Shown here: one piece after another, positions 50,655-59,266 of the stretch | How the letters are laid out: every line of letters starts with the position of its first letter | Position numbering within the stretch: position 1 is the stretch's first letter | From: Roseococcus sp. SYP-B2431 | Lineage (GTDB): Bacteria; Pseudomonadota; Alphaproteobacteria; Acetobacterales; Acetobacteraceae | Direction of reading: 5' to 3' | DNA: 64,000 nt | NCBI RefSeq assembly: GCF_004336745.1 | Contig: NZ_SJXD01000026.1 | Location: 310,001 to 374,000, forward strand | The notes under the pieces: model-generated | Databases searched by the model: none | Seen by the model: the letters and a program-made list of their open reading frames with translations, nothing else | What the model was told of the DNA's origin: nothing | Made by a program: the position numbers and the translations under genes

Positions 50655-51395
50655 CTAGCGGCCGGCAACCATGGTCCGGACGCCGACGGCCTCGAGCACG
50701 GCGCCGGCCAGCGCCTCGGCCAGGCAGGCATAGCCCCGGTCGTTGTGATGCAGGCCGTCCGGCGAGAGAACCTCGGCGGAGGGCAGGCCACCCTCCGCCC
50801 ATGCCGACATCAGCCAGCCGCGCGGGAAGAGCGCCACCCGCCTTTCGCGGGCCAGGCGGCTCAGGATCTCCGGAAACCGCGCGCTGCCCGCCGCCTGCAG
50901 GATCCGGGGCGCGCGCTGGTTGTCCATCAGCACCACGGCGACGCCGGCCGCGTCCAGGCGGCCGAGCCCGGCCTGCACCTGCGCCGCGAAGACCGCGGGA
51001 TCCGAGTCCTTCAGCGCCTCGTTGGCGCCGGCCTGCCAGACCACGAGGCCCGGCCGATGGGCCAGGACGTCGCGATCCAGCCGGGCCAGCATCTCGGCCG
51101 TCGTCTCGCCGGAGCGCCCCGCATTGATGACGCTGACCTCGCGCCCGGGCAGCGCCCGGCGCAGCAGGGTCTCGAGCAGCGCCGGATAGGCCGCCTCCGG
51201 CCGCGAGGCGCCGGCGCCTTCCGTGGAGGAAGACCCCAGCGCCACGATGGTCACCGGACGGCCGGCCGCGATCTCCGCCCGCAGCCCGTGCAGGGGCGGC
51301 AGAGTAAGGGAGACACGGGGGCAGCCGCCCATGGAGGCGGAGCCGGACGTCGCGGATGCGAGCAACATCAAAAGGCCCAGCCAGACACGCATCAT
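50655..51395 (-). CDS. SGNH/GDSL-type hydrolase, exported
   Basis: The 246-residue protein has a signal peptide (MMRVWLGLLMLLASATSGSAS). The SGNH blocks follow: block I VALGSSSTEGAG (nucleophile Ser), NAGRSGETTAEML (Gly block), block III QAGANEAL (Asn), and block V LSPDGLHHNDRGY (DxxH). It should act as a periplasmic esterase or deacylase. It is divergent from the OpgC-like gene with only 16 bases between the starts; MRVW at 51392 is an equally good start. Confidence 0.87.
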   Translation of the reverse strand: MMRVWLGLLMLLASATSGSASMGGCPRVSLTLPPLHGLRAEIAAGRPVTIVALGSSSTEGAGASRPEAAYPALLETLLRRALPGREVSVINAGRSGETTAEMLARLDRDVLAHRPGLVVWQAGANEALKDSDPAVFAAQVQAGLGRLDAAGVAVVLMDNQRAPRILQAAGSARFPEILSRLARERRVALFPRGWLMSAWAEGGLPSAEVLSPDGLHHNDRGYACLAEALAGAVLEAVGVRTMVAGR

Positions 51396-51411
51396 GTTAG
51401 CTTAACCCGTA

Positions 51412-52572
51412 ATGACGACGGACGCCACGCGCAGCAAAGCCCGCCACCGCGATCCAAGGGCCGACATCTGCCGAGGCTTCGCGCTGTGGATGATCGTGGT
51501 CAACCACACGCCGGGGAACTGGCTGGGCGCGGTCACGCTCAAGAACTTCGCCCTTTGCGATGCGACCGAGGCCTTCGTATTGCTGGCCGGCTACGCGGGC
51601 GCCTTCGCCTATGCCGGCCGCGCGGACCGCCTGGGATGGCCGGACGCGGCGGCGAGCCTCGTGCAGCGCATCGGCAAGCTCTATGTCGCCCACATCTTCC
51701 TGCTGGTGGTCTTCACGGCGCAGGTCGGCTACTCCGCCGCGACGCTGGACCGGAGCGCCTATCTCGACGAACTCGCGCTCGACCCCTTCGCCGAGCAGCC
51801 GTACCGCACCCTCCTCGAGGCGCTGCTTCTCCGCTTTCAGCCGGCCTTTCTCGATATCCTGCCCCTCTACATCGTGCTCCTGGCCTTGCTGCTGCCGGCG
51901 CTCGCGCTGCGGAGCCGGCCCTGGCTGCTGCTCAGCCTGTCGGCCGCGCTCTGGATCGGCGCGCGGCTGACGGATTTCAACCTGCCGCGCTGGCAGGGCG
52001 GCGGCTGGTTCTTCAACCCGCTCGCCTGGCAGTTGCTGTTCTTCCTCGGCTTCCTGATGGGCCAGGCCGTGCGTGGCGCTCCGGCGCCGCCCATGCCGAA
52101 GCGAAGCGGCTGGCTCGACGCGGCCGCCATCCTGGTGCTGGGCCTGGGGCTCCTGGCCCTGATCGCCCTCGAGTGGCTCCCGTCGCTGGGCGAGAGGCTG
52201 CCCGAGGCGATCCCGGCCTTCCTCGCGACGGTGGACAAGACGGCGCTCCATCCATGGCGCCTCGCCTCCGTCCTGGCCATCACCTACCTCGTGGCCCGAT
52301 ACGTCCCGCGCGACGCTCCGGCCCTCCAGGGGCTATGGACCCGGCCGCTGCTGGCCATGGGCCGGAACAGCCTCCCGGTCTTCTGCTTCGGGATCCTGCT
52401 CTCCTTCCTGGCGCGGCTGATGCTGGAGGCGGACGACGCCTGGCCCATGCAGATCGCGGCGAACATCCTCTGCCTCGGAATCCTGGTGCTCGTGGCCTTC
52501 CTCGCGGATTGGCAGAGGAACGGGGCGCACCCGCCCCGATCGGCCTTGCCCCCGAACCCGGCCGCTGGCTAA
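51412..52572 (+). CDS. OpgC-family membrane acyltransferase
   Basis: The 386-residue integral membrane protein begins RDPRADICRGFALWMIVVNHTPGN, the OpgC/acyltransferase-3-related opening motif with a conserved His. EAFVLLAGYAGAFAYA and about ten hydrophobic segments follow. OpgC adds succinyl groups to periplasmic glucans. The flanking SGNH-type genes suggest a carbohydrate O-acyl modification unit. Its stop is followed 10 bases later by the second SGNH-like gene. Confidence 0.88.
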   Translation: MTTDATRSKARHRDPRADICRGFALWMIVVNHTPGNWLGAVTLKNFALCDATEAFVLLAGYAGAFAYAGRADRLGWPDAAASLVQRIGKLYVAHIFLLVVFTAQVGYSAATLDRSAYLDELALDPFAEQPYRTLLEALLLRFQPAFLDILPLYIVLLALLLPALALRSRPWLLLSLSAALWIGARLTDFNLPRWQGGGWFFNPLAWQLLFFLGFLMGQAVRGAPAPPMPKRSGWLDAAAILVLGLGLLALIALEWLPSLGERLPEAIPAFLATVDKTALHPWRLASVLAITYLVARYVPRDAPALQGLWTRPLLAMGRNSLPVFCFGILLSFLARLMLEADDAWPMQIAANILCLGILVLVAFLADWQRNGAHPPRSALPPNPAAG

Positions 52573-52582
52573 CGTGGCCAGG

Positions 52583-53311
52583 ATGTCACGCATCGCCTGG
52601 ATCCTGGCCGCGCTGCTTCTGGCGTTTCCGGCCGGAGCAGCCCCCGCTTGCGACATCCCGACCGAATACCTGACCGTGCCGCGTCCGCTCTTCGCCACCG
52701 CGCGCGCCCTGCGGTCGGAGACCTTGCGCATTCTGGTGCTCGGCTCCGGCTCGGTCACCGGATCGGGCGCGTCGGCCCCGGAAGGAGCCTGGCCCACGCG
52801 GCTGCAGAACCTCCTCGCCCTTCAGTATCCGGAGCGGGCCGTGGAGGTCGCCGTCCGGGGCGGGCGGGGGATCAACGTCAACGACCATCTGGCCCTGTTG
52901 CGCGATCCACCCGCCGGCCAAGAGCCGGCGCTGGTGCTCTGGCAGGCGGGGACCGTCGAGGCGGTGCGCGGCATGGATCCCGACGAGATGACCGACGCCA
53001 TGCTGGCGGGCCTCGAGCGGATCCGCGGCTGGGGCGCCGACACGATCCTCATCGACCAGCAATTCTCCCGCTTCCTGCGCGCCAACACCAATATCGAGCC
53101 CTATCGCGAGAAGCTGCGGCTGATCGCCGCCGCGGCCGGGGCGCCGGTGTTCCGGCGCTACGACCTCATGCAGCATTGGGTGGAGACAGGCGCGATCGAC
53201 CTGGAGCGCACGCCGCGCCCCGAGATGGCGGCCACGATAGACAGGCTCAACGACTGCCTGGCCCGCGCCATGGCCGCGCTGATCATCCAGGGCGTCTCGG
53301 AAGCGCGTTGA
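52583..53311 (+). CDS. SGNH-like protein lacking catalytic residues
   Basis: The 242-residue exported protein (MSRIAWILAALLLAFPAGAAP) aligns with the upstream SGNH hydrolase: VLGSGSVTGSGAS for VALGSSSTEGAG, WQAGTVEAV for WQAGANEAL, and no DxxH near the end. The serine, the block III Asn and the block V Asp/His are all replaced, so it is probably not a hydrolase. It retains the fold-defining segments and follows the OpgC gene. GTG 52574 is an alternative start. Its stop codon lies in the first unit of the 23-bp repeats. Confidence 0.75.
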   Translation: MSRIAWILAALLLAFPAGAAPACDIPTEYLTVPRPLFATARALRSETLRILVLGSGSVTGSGASAPEGAWPTRLQNLLALQYPERAVEVAVRGGRGINVNDHLALLRDPPAGQEPALVLWQAGTVEAVRGMDPDEMTDAMLAGLERIRGWGADTILIDQQFSRFLRANTNIEPYREKLRLIAAAAGAPVFRRYDLMQHWVETGAIDLERTPRPEMAATIDRLNDCLARAMAALIIQGVSEAR

Positions 53312-53444
53312 TCCAGAGGATCACGGAACGTTGATCCGGAGGATCACGGAACATCGATCCGGAGGATCATGGAACATTGATCCGGAGGATCATGGAACAT
53401 TGATCCGGAGGATCACGGAACATTGATCCGAGGGATCACGGAAG
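53308..53444. repeat. Six tandem 23-bp repeats between convergent genes
   Basis: The unit TTGATCCGGAGGATCACGGA(ACA) recurs six times (53308, 53331, 53354, 53377, 53400, 53423), the last one base short, with one or two substitutions each. Every unit contains the inverted repeat GATCC-GGA-GGATC. The first unit supplies the TGA of the SGNH-like gene, and the last supplies the TGA of the minus-strand dehydrogenase. It fills the whole gap between the two convergent genes. Confidence 0.95.
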
Positions 53445-54512
53445 GGCCTCGAGCACGGCCCGGGTCGCTTCCGCCGTGCCTGCCGCGCCGCCGACATCCG
53501 CCGTGCGCAACCCGCCCGCGAAGGCGGCGTCCACCGCCCGCCGGATCTCCTCGGCGGCTTCCGCGAGGCGCGAGCCCCCACCCCGCATCGCCAGCCAGTC
53601 GAGCATCATGGCCGCGGACAGGATCGTCGCGGTGGGATTGGCCCTGCCCTGCCCGGCGATGTCGGGCGCGGTCCCGTGGCTCGGCTGGAACACGGCATGC
53701 GCCGCGCCCAGGTCGGCCGAGGGCGCGAAGCCCATGCCGCCGATCAGCCCCGCCGCGAGGTCGGAGAGGATGTCGCCGAACATGTTCTCCGTGGGGAGAA
53801 GGTCGAAATCCCAGGGCCGGCGGATCAGGTCGAGCGCCATGGCGTCCACATAGGCCGCGTCGTGCGTCACCGCCGGATATTCCGCCGCGACCTCCCTGAA
53901 TATCTGGCGGAGCCAGGCGAAGGCGCGGAAGACGTTGGCCTTGTCCACCAGCGTCACGCGCCCCGGCCGGCCCAGCCGCGCGGCGCGCTGGCCGGCCAGA
54001 TCGAAGGCCATGCGGGCAAGGCGCAGGGAGGTGCCGCGCGTCATCCGCAGCGTCTCCTCGGCCATCTCCGGCGTGACGCGGCCCTTGTCCTTCGAGAAGA
54101 ACAGCCCCTCCGTGCTCTCCCGCAGGATCACGAAGTCGATCTGCGCCGCGCGCGGATCGACGAGCGGCAGGGGCACGCCAGGAATGGCGCGGATCGGCCG
54201 CACCCCGCCGAAGAGGTCCAGCCGCTGGCGGAGGGTGATCTGCGGCGCCAGCTCGGTGCCGTCGGCGTGCCGAATGCCGGGCCACCCCATGGCGCCGAGC
54301 AGGATCGCATCCGCCTTGCGCGCGCGCTCGAACACCTCGTCCGAGAGATCGGTGCCCGTGTCCCGATAGGCGAAGGCGCCGGCTCGGAGCTGTGTGAAGC
54401 CGAGGCCCAGCGCATGCCGCGCATCCACCTTCTGCAGGACGGCGACCGCGGCCTCCATCACCTCGGGGCCGATGCCGTCACCGCCCAGGACGGCGATGTC
54501 GAGTGAGTTCAT
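53436..54512 (-). CDS. Isocitrate/isopropylmalate-family dehydrogenase
   Basis: The 358-residue protein begins MNSLDIAVLGGDGIGPEVMEAAV, the family NAD site. ILRESTEGLFF, then VTLVDKANVF (catalytic Lys), YVDAMALDLIRRPWDFDLLPTENMFGDILSDLAAGLIGG (metal Asp) and PSHGTAPDIAGQGRANPTATILSAAMML follow. It decarboxylates a 2-hydroxyacid such as 3-isopropylmalate or tartrate. The RESTEGLFF loop is not the usual LeuB RELTGG, so LeuB identity is not assured. The stop lies in the 23-bp repeat array. Confidence 0.85.
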   Translation of the reverse strand: MNSLDIAVLGGDGIGPEVMEAAVAVLQKVDARHALGLGFTQLRAGAFAYRDTGTDLSDEVFERARKADAILLGAMGWPGIRHADGTELAPQITLRQRLDLFGGVRPIRAIPGVPLPLVDPRAAQIDFVILRESTEGLFFSKDKGRVTPEMAEETLRMTRGTSLRLARMAFDLAGQRAARLGRPGRVTLVDKANVFRAFAWLRQIFREVAAEYPAVTHDAAYVDAMALDLIRRPWDFDLLPTENMFGDILSDLAAGLIGGMGFAPSADLGAAHAVFQPSHGTAPDIAGQGRANPTATILSAAMMLDWLAMRGGGSRLAEAAEEIRRAVDAAFAGGLRTADVGGAAGTAEATRAVLEALP

Positions 54513-54591
54513 GGCCTTGCGCTTCCCGTTCCCATGGCGCCAAGCTAGCCGGACAGAACGAAGCGGCAAGAGCCGCCGGACGGAGGACTCC

Positions 54592-55563
54592 ATGACGATC
54601 ACTCGCCGCGCCCTGCTGGCCGCCCCTGCCCTGCTGCCGCTCGCGGCGAAGGCGCAATCCGGATGGCCGGAACGCCCGGTCCGGATCATCGTCCCCTTCC
54701 CGCCGGGCCAGGCCGCCGACATCTTCACGCGCCTCGTGGCCGACCAGCTCTCCCAGCGCTGGCCCCAGCGCGTCGTCGTGGAAAACCGGGGCGGGGGCGC
54801 CGGCGCTCCCGCACTCGAGGCCGGCGCCCGTGCGGCACCCGACGGCTATACGCTGATCGCCGGAACCTCCGGCACGCTGGGCGTGAACCCCTCGGTGCTG
54901 CAGCGGCTGCCCTATGATGCCGAGCGCGACTTCGCGCCCATCAGCAACGTCGTCATGGTGCCGTTGCTGATGATCGCCCATCCGAGCTTCCCGGCGCAGA
55001 CGATCCAGGAACTCGCGGCCATGGTCCGCGCCAGGCCGGGCGAGATCAACATCGCCTCGGCCGGCCCGGCGACCAGCCAGCACCTCGCCATCGAGTTGCT
55101 GCAGCTGCGGACCGGGCTGCGCTTCAACATCGTCCATTACCGGGGCTCGGGGCCGGGCATCTCGGATCTGGTGGCCGGGAACGTGCCGCTCATGATGGAC
55201 AGCGTGGCGAGCGCCCTGCCGCAGATCCAGGGCGGCCGCGCCCGGGCGCTGGCGGTGGCCCAGCCGCGCCGCGTCCCGCAGCTGCCGGACCTGCCGACGC
55301 TCGGCGAGACGCTCTTCCCCGGCTACGAGGCCGCGGGCTGGACGGGGCTCGTGGCCCCTGCCGCGACCCCGCCGGAAATCGTCCAGCGGATCTCGGCCGA
55401 TGTGCGCGCCATCCTCGGCGAGCGCGCCATGCAGGACCGGATCCTCGCCATGGGCGCCATCGCGGATCCGGGCACGCCGGAGGAATTCTCGGCTTTCGTG
55501 CGCAGCGAGATCGCGAAGTGGCGCGAGGTCGCCCAGGCGGCCAATGTCCGCCTGGACGGTTGA
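54592..55563 (+). CDS. Bug/TctC-family periplasmic solute-binding protein
   Basis: The 323-residue protein has a Tat-like signal peptide (MTITRRALLAAPALLPLAAKAQSG). The Bug motifs follow: WPERPVRIIVPFPPGQAADIFTR, VVVENRGGGAGAPALE, DFAPISN, IVHYRGSGPGISDLVAGNVPLMMD. Transcribed divergently from the dehydrogenase, with 79 bases between starts, which suggests a joint uptake and metabolism unit for an organic acid. It is distinct from the 30403 gene. Confidence 0.93.
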   Translation: MTITRRALLAAPALLPLAAKAQSGWPERPVRIIVPFPPGQAADIFTRLVADQLSQRWPQRVVVENRGGGAGAPALEAGARAAPDGYTLIAGTSGTLGVNPSVLQRLPYDAERDFAPISNVVMVPLLMIAHPSFPAQTIQELAAMVRARPGEINIASAGPATSQHLAIELLQLRTGLRFNIVHYRGSGPGISDLVAGNVPLMMDSVASALPQIQGGRARALAVAQPRRVPQLPDLPTLGETLFPGYEAAGWTGLVAPAATPPEIVQRISADVRAILGERAMQDRILAMGAIADPGTPEEFSAFVRSEIAKWREVAQAANVRLDG

Positions 55564-55606
55564 GTTCAGCGGGATCGCGTGATTCGGACCTTCATCACGC
55601 TTGGGC

Positions 55607-56002
55607 CTACTTCCGCTGGATCAGCTCGATCTTGTAGCCGTCCGGATCCTCGATGAAGGCGATGAGCGTGGTGCCGAACTTCACCGGCCCGGGCTCGCGC
55701 GAGATCTTCACGCCCGCGGCGCGCATCTTCTCGCAGCTGCCGTAGATGTCCGGCACGCCGATGGCGAGGTGGCCGAAGGCGCCGCCCATCTCGTATGTCT
55801 CGACGCCGTAATTGTAGGTCAGCTCCAGCACGGTCTCCCGGCTCTCGTCGCCGTAGCCGAGGAAGACCAGCGTGTACTTGCCGTCCGGCACGTCGTTCCG
55901 GCGCAGCTCCTTCATGCCGAGATGGGTGGTGTAGAAGGCGATGCTGCGGTCGAGGTCGCCGACGCGCAGCATGGTGTGCAGGTAGCGGAAGCTCTCGCTC
56001 AT
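55607..56002 (-). CDS. gloA: Lactoylglutathione lyase (glyoxalase I)
   Basis: The 131-residue protein is a single glyoxalase domain. [31 protein letters not shown] supplies the first metal His, [26 protein letters not shown] the Glu and second His, and [14 protein letters not shown] the last Glu. It isomerises the methylglyoxal-glutathione adduct to lactoylglutathione in the cytoplasm. Length matches the family. Confidence 0.95.
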   Translation of the reverse strand: MSESFRYLHTMLRVGDLDRSIAFYTTHLGMKELRRNDVPDGKYTLVFLGYGDESRETVLELTYNYGVETYEMGGAFGHLAIGVPDIYGSCEKMRAAGVKISREPGPVKFGTTLIAFIEDPDGYKIELIQRK

Positions 56003-56044
56003 TCTTGGTCTCCTTGCGATGTGGCGGCGTTCGAGGTGGCGGCG

Positions 56045-56875
56045 TCAGGCGGTGAAGCGTTCCGGATCGACGGCCAGGACGAAGAGCCCGGCCGCCTCGG
56101 CCGCCTCCAGCGTGGCCGTCCGATCGGCGAGTATGGTGCGGCCCGCCTCGATGGCAATGCCGCGCAGCCCCGCCGACCTCGCCCCGGCCACGGTGACCGG
56201 ACCGACCACGGGCGCGTCGATCCGCATCTCCTGGCCGGTCTTGGACAGCTTCACCAGCACCCCGCCGGGGCCGTCGCGCCGCAGGTCGCCGGCACGGGCG
56301 ATCAGGGCATCCGTGCCCTCCACCGCCTCGATGCCGAGCACCAGCCCCTGCTGCACCACCACCGCCTGCCCGACATCCACCGGCGCCAGGCAGCGCAGGG
56401 CCTGGATGCCGCGGGCGATGTCCGCGCGGGCCATCCCATCCGGCTCGGCCCCGACCAGCAGGCCGGCTTCCGCCGCCGTGCTGCCCTCGATGAGGGATTG
56501 CGGCGAGACGATCTCGAACCCCTCCTCGCCGAGCACCTGCGCCATCGCCTTGAACAGCGCATCGTCGCCCGAGAGGATCGCGACGCCGACGCGCGCCATG
56601 GTCCTGGCCATCCAGACGTCGGGCAAGAGCGACAGCATCGACGGCCGCTTCACCTTGCCGGCCAGGACGATGTGGGTGGCGCCCTCGTCCTTCAGCCGCT
56701 GGACGATCGCCCCGCCGGCTCCGAGGCGCTCCACGGCGTGCGGGAAGGGGGCGAAATCCGCGGGATCACAGAAGCCCTTCAGGCAGACGACGAAGATCTC
56801 ATGGCCCGACCGGACGGCGGCCTCGGCGACGCGCGCCGGAAAGGGTCCTCCGCCGGCCAGAAGGCCGAGCCTCAC
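56045..56875 (-). CDS. lpxI: UDP-2,3-diacylglucosamine diphosphatase LpxI
   Basis: The 276-residue protein begins MRLGLLAGGGPFPARVAEAA and continues with IVLAGKVKRPSM, ILSGDDALFKAMAQVLGEEGFEIVSP and DVGQAVVVQQGLVLGIEAVEGTDALI, all LpxI signatures. It removes UMP from UDP-diacylglucosamine in lipid A synthesis, the alphaproteobacterial replacement for LpxH. It overlaps the lpxA stop by four bases. Confidence 0.95.
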   Translation of the reverse strand: MRLGLLAGGGPFPARVAEAAVRSGHEIFVVCLKGFCDPADFAPFPHAVERLGAGGAIVQRLKDEGATHIVLAGKVKRPSMLSLLPDVWMARTMARVGVAILSGDDALFKAMAQVLGEEGFEIVSPQSLIEGSTAAEAGLLVGAEPDGMARADIARGIQALRCLAPVDVGQAVVVQQGLVLGIEAVEGTDALIARAGDLRRDGPGGVLVKLSKTGQEMRIDAPVVGPVTVAGARSAGLRGIAIEAGRTILADRTATLEAAEAAGLFVLAVDPERFTA

Positions 56876-57726
56876 GCCTCCTCGTCCTCAGCCCCCAATT
56901 CGGCCGCCATGCGGCCCGGCCGGATCAGCTCCCGCTTGCGGTCGCCCGAGCGCAGGAAGCCCAGCACCTCGCCGACCAGCACGTCGCCGGCGAAGCGCTC
57001 CTCGGCCGCCAGGAGGCGTTCGGCGAAGGTGCCCGGATCGCGGAAGAGCAGCCGGAAGGCGGCGCGCAGCGCATGGAGGTTCTCGCGCGAGAAGCCCCGC
57101 CGCCGCAGGCCGACGACGTTCAGCCCGACGATGCGCGCCGGGAGGCCGAAGACATTGCCGAAGGGCGGCACGTCATTGGTGACCCCGGCGAGCCCGCCCA
57201 CCATCGCGTGACGGCCGATGCGGACGAACTGGTGGATGGCGGCGCCGCCGCCCAGGAAGCACTGCTCGCCGAGCTGGACGTGCCCGCCCAGCATGACGTT
57301 GTTCGCGAGGATCACCCGGTCGCCGACCCGGCAGTCATGCCCCACATGGCTGCAGGCCATGAGCAGGCAGTCCGCCCCGACGCGCGTCACGCCGTCGCCG
57401 CCGACGCTGCCCCGATGCACGGTGACATGCTCGCGCAAATGGCTGCGCGGCCCGACCGTCACGCCGGTCGGCTCGCCGCGATACTTCAGATCCTGGGGCG
57501 GCAGCCCGACGGAGGCATAGGCCGAAAGCCGGCTCTCGGCGCAGATCCGGGTCTGCCCCTCGATCACCACATGCGAGACGAGCTCGACACCCTCCTCCAG
57601 CACGACGGAGGGGCCGACGACGCAGAAGGGCCCGACCCGGCAGCCGGAGCCGATCTGGGCGCCCGGCTCGACGACAGCCGACGGATGGATGAAGGCGGTG
57701 CCGGAGATGCTGTCCACGTGTCTCAC
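56872..57726 (-). CDS. lpxA: UDP-N-acetylglucosamine acyltransferase LpxA
   Basis: The product has left-handed beta-helix hexapeptide repeats: FIHPSAVVEPGAQIGSGCRVG, SHVGHDCRVGDRVILANNVMLGGHVQLG (catalytic His), FLGGGAAIHQFVRIG, then the C-terminal helical domain NVVGLRRRGFSRENLHALRAAFRLLF. It transfers a 3-hydroxyacyl group from ACP to UDP-GlcNAc, the first lipid A step. GTG 57726 overlaps the fabZ stop (GTGA) and is preferred; GTG 57717 is the alternative. Confidence 0.95.
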   Translation of the reverse strand: MRHVDSISGTAFIHPSAVVEPGAQIGSGCRVGPFCVVGPSVVLEEGVELVSHVVIEGQTRICAESRLSAYASVGLPPQDLKYRGEPTGVTVGPRSHLREHVTVHRGSVGGDGVTRVGADCLLMACSHVGHDCRVGDRVILANNVMLGGHVQLGEQCFLGGGAAIHQFVRIGRHAMVGGLAGVTNDVPPFGNVFGLPARIVGLNVVGLRRRGFSRENLHALRAAFRLLFRDPGTFAERLLAAEERFAGDVLVGEVLGFLRSGDRKRELIRPGRMAAELGAEDEEA

Positions 57727-58193
57727 CGGTCCCTGATCATCGCGGCATAGGTCGCCTCGGCGACGACGATGCCGTCGACCTTGGCCTGGGCCGAGAACTT
57801 CCACACATTCATGCGCCGCTGCACCTTGGCCACATGGACGCGAATCTGGTCGCCCGGCACCACCGGCCGGCGGAACTTCGCATTGTCCACGGACATGAAA
57901 TAGACGAGCTTGCCTTGCGCGTGCTCGCCGAGGGTCGCCACCACGAGCACCGCCGCGGTTTGCGCCATGCTCTCGACGATGAGCACGCCGGGCATCACCG
58001 GTTCGCTCGGGAAATGCCCCTGGAAGAAGAACTCGTTGATCGTGACGTTCTTCACGCCCACCGCCGACTCGCCCAGCACCATATCCACCACCCGGTCGAT
58101 CAGGAGGAAGGGATAGCGATGCGGGATCGCGGCCATGATCTGGGCGATACCGTAGGATTCCATCGTCGTATTCGGGGGTGCCGCCTGATCCAT
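57723..58193 (-). CDS. fabZ: 3-hydroxyacyl-[ACP] dehydratase FabZ
   Basis: The 156-residue protein includes IPHRYPFLLIDRVVDM, with the catalytic His in PHRYPFLLID, and INEFFFQGHFPSEPVMPGVLIVESMAQ with the catalytic Glu. It dehydrates 3-hydroxyacyl-ACP in fatty acid synthesis and competes with LpxA for substrate, so its co-location with lpxA/lpxD is the conserved arrangement. The ATG 58193 start gives the family length. Confidence 0.97.
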   Translation of the reverse strand: MDQAAPPNTTMESYGIAQIMAAIPHRYPFLLIDRVVDMVLGESAVGVKNVTINEFFFQGHFPSEPVMPGVLIVESMAQTAAVLVVATLGEHAQGKLVYFMSVDNAKFRRPVVPGDQIRVHVAKVQRRMNVWKFSAQAKVDGIVVAEATYAAMIRDR

Positions 58194-58198
58194 GGCTT

Positions 58199-59242
58199 TC
58201 ACTCCGCTTCTCGTCTTTTCATATGCCGCGACTCGGCGGTCAGGCGTCTCAGGACCCGCAAGGACCGGAAGGCCTCGCGAACAGGTACGGCCGGCGTGCC
58301 GAAGACCTCCGCCTCGGCGGGAAGATCCTGGATTACGCCGGCCTGCGCGCCGATCCGGGCCCGGCTTCCGATCGAGAGATGCCCCGAAAATCCAGCCTGG
58401 CCGCCCGCGCTCACGTAATCGCCCATCACGGTGGATCCGGAAACCCCCACCTGGGCCACCATGATGCATCCCCGCCCCGTCCGGACGTTATGCCCCACCT
58501 GGACCAGGTTATCGAGCCGCGTCCCTTCGCCGAGAACGGTATTTGCCAGGGTTCCCCGGTCCACGCAGCTATTGGCGCCGATCTCGACGCCCCGCCCGAG
58601 CTCGACGAGGCCGAGCTGGGGGGCTGTCTCGAAGCGGCCGTCCGGGGTGACGGCGAAGCCGAATCCCTCCTGCCCCACCCTGGCGCCGGGATGCAGCACG
58701 ACGCCCTCCGCGCAGATCGCGTGGGAGATGGAGGCATGGCTGTGCAGGACGCAGCGCGCGCCCAGGACCACGCCGGGGCCGACCGTCACCAGCGGCCCGA
58801 TGAGGCAGCCGTCGCCGATGCGGGCGCCGGCCCCGATCACCGACATGGGGCCGATCTCGGCGCCCTCGCCGATGACGACGTCCGGGCCCAGGATCGCGCT
58901 CGGATCGATCCGGGCCTGCGGCCGGGGCCGCGGATGGAAGAGGACGGCCACCTTGCCGAACGCCGCGGCGGGCGCGGAGCAGGTAATGGCGACACAGCCT
59001 TCCGGCACCTGGTTGGCGAGCGCCTCGGGCACCAATACAGCACCTGCGCGCGTGGCCCTCAGGGCGGTGACGTAGCGCGGCGCCTCGCAGAAGCTGACCT
59101 CGTCCGGCGTCGCCGCCTCGAGGGAGCCCACGCCGGCAAACAGGCGCTCGGAGTGCCCATGGACCACGCCGCCCGCGGCGGCGGCGATGGTCGTGAGTGG
59201 GAGAGGCCCCGCATACCCGAAAAAGCGGGCGTCAGCCGACAT
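58199..59242 (-). CDS. lpxD: UDP-3-O-acylglucosamine N-acyltransferase LpxD
   Basis: The 347-residue protein has the LpxD N-terminal domain (VHGHSERLFAGVGSLEAATPDEVSFCEAPRY). A beta-helix follows with hexapeptide repeats such as IDPSAILGPDVVIGEGAEIG and the catalytic-region QVGHNVRTGRGCIMVAQVGVSGS. It adds the second acyl chain in lipid A precursor synthesis. The start lies 24 bases downstream of the Skp-like gene's stop. Confidence 0.96.
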   Translation of the reverse strand: MSADARFFGYAGPLPLTTIAAAAGGVVHGHSERLFAGVGSLEAATPDEVSFCEAPRYVTALRATRAGAVLVPEALANQVPEGCVAITCSAPAAAFGKVAVLFHPRPRPQARIDPSAILGPDVVIGEGAEIGPMSVIGAGARIGDGCLIGPLVTVGPGVVLGARCVLHSHASISHAICAEGVVLHPGARVGQEGFGFAVTPDGRFETAPQLGLVELGRGVEIGANSCVDRGTLANTVLGEGTRLDNLVQVGHNVRTGRGCIMVAQVGVSGSTVMGDYVSAGGQAGFSGHLSIGSRARIGAQAGVIQDLPAEAEVFGTPAVPVREAFRSLRVLRRLTAESRHMKRREAE

Positions 59243-59266
59243 GCGAAGCGTCCCGCACTTTCCGGA

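Noticed and set aside
53308-53444. CRISPR array
   Set aside because: Units are contiguous 23-bp tandem repeats with no variable spacers and no cas genes.
53436-54512. Naming the dehydrogenase leuB
   Set aside because: The substrate loop (RESTEGLFF) differs from the usual LeuB pattern and no leuC/leuD are adjacent, so only the family is given.
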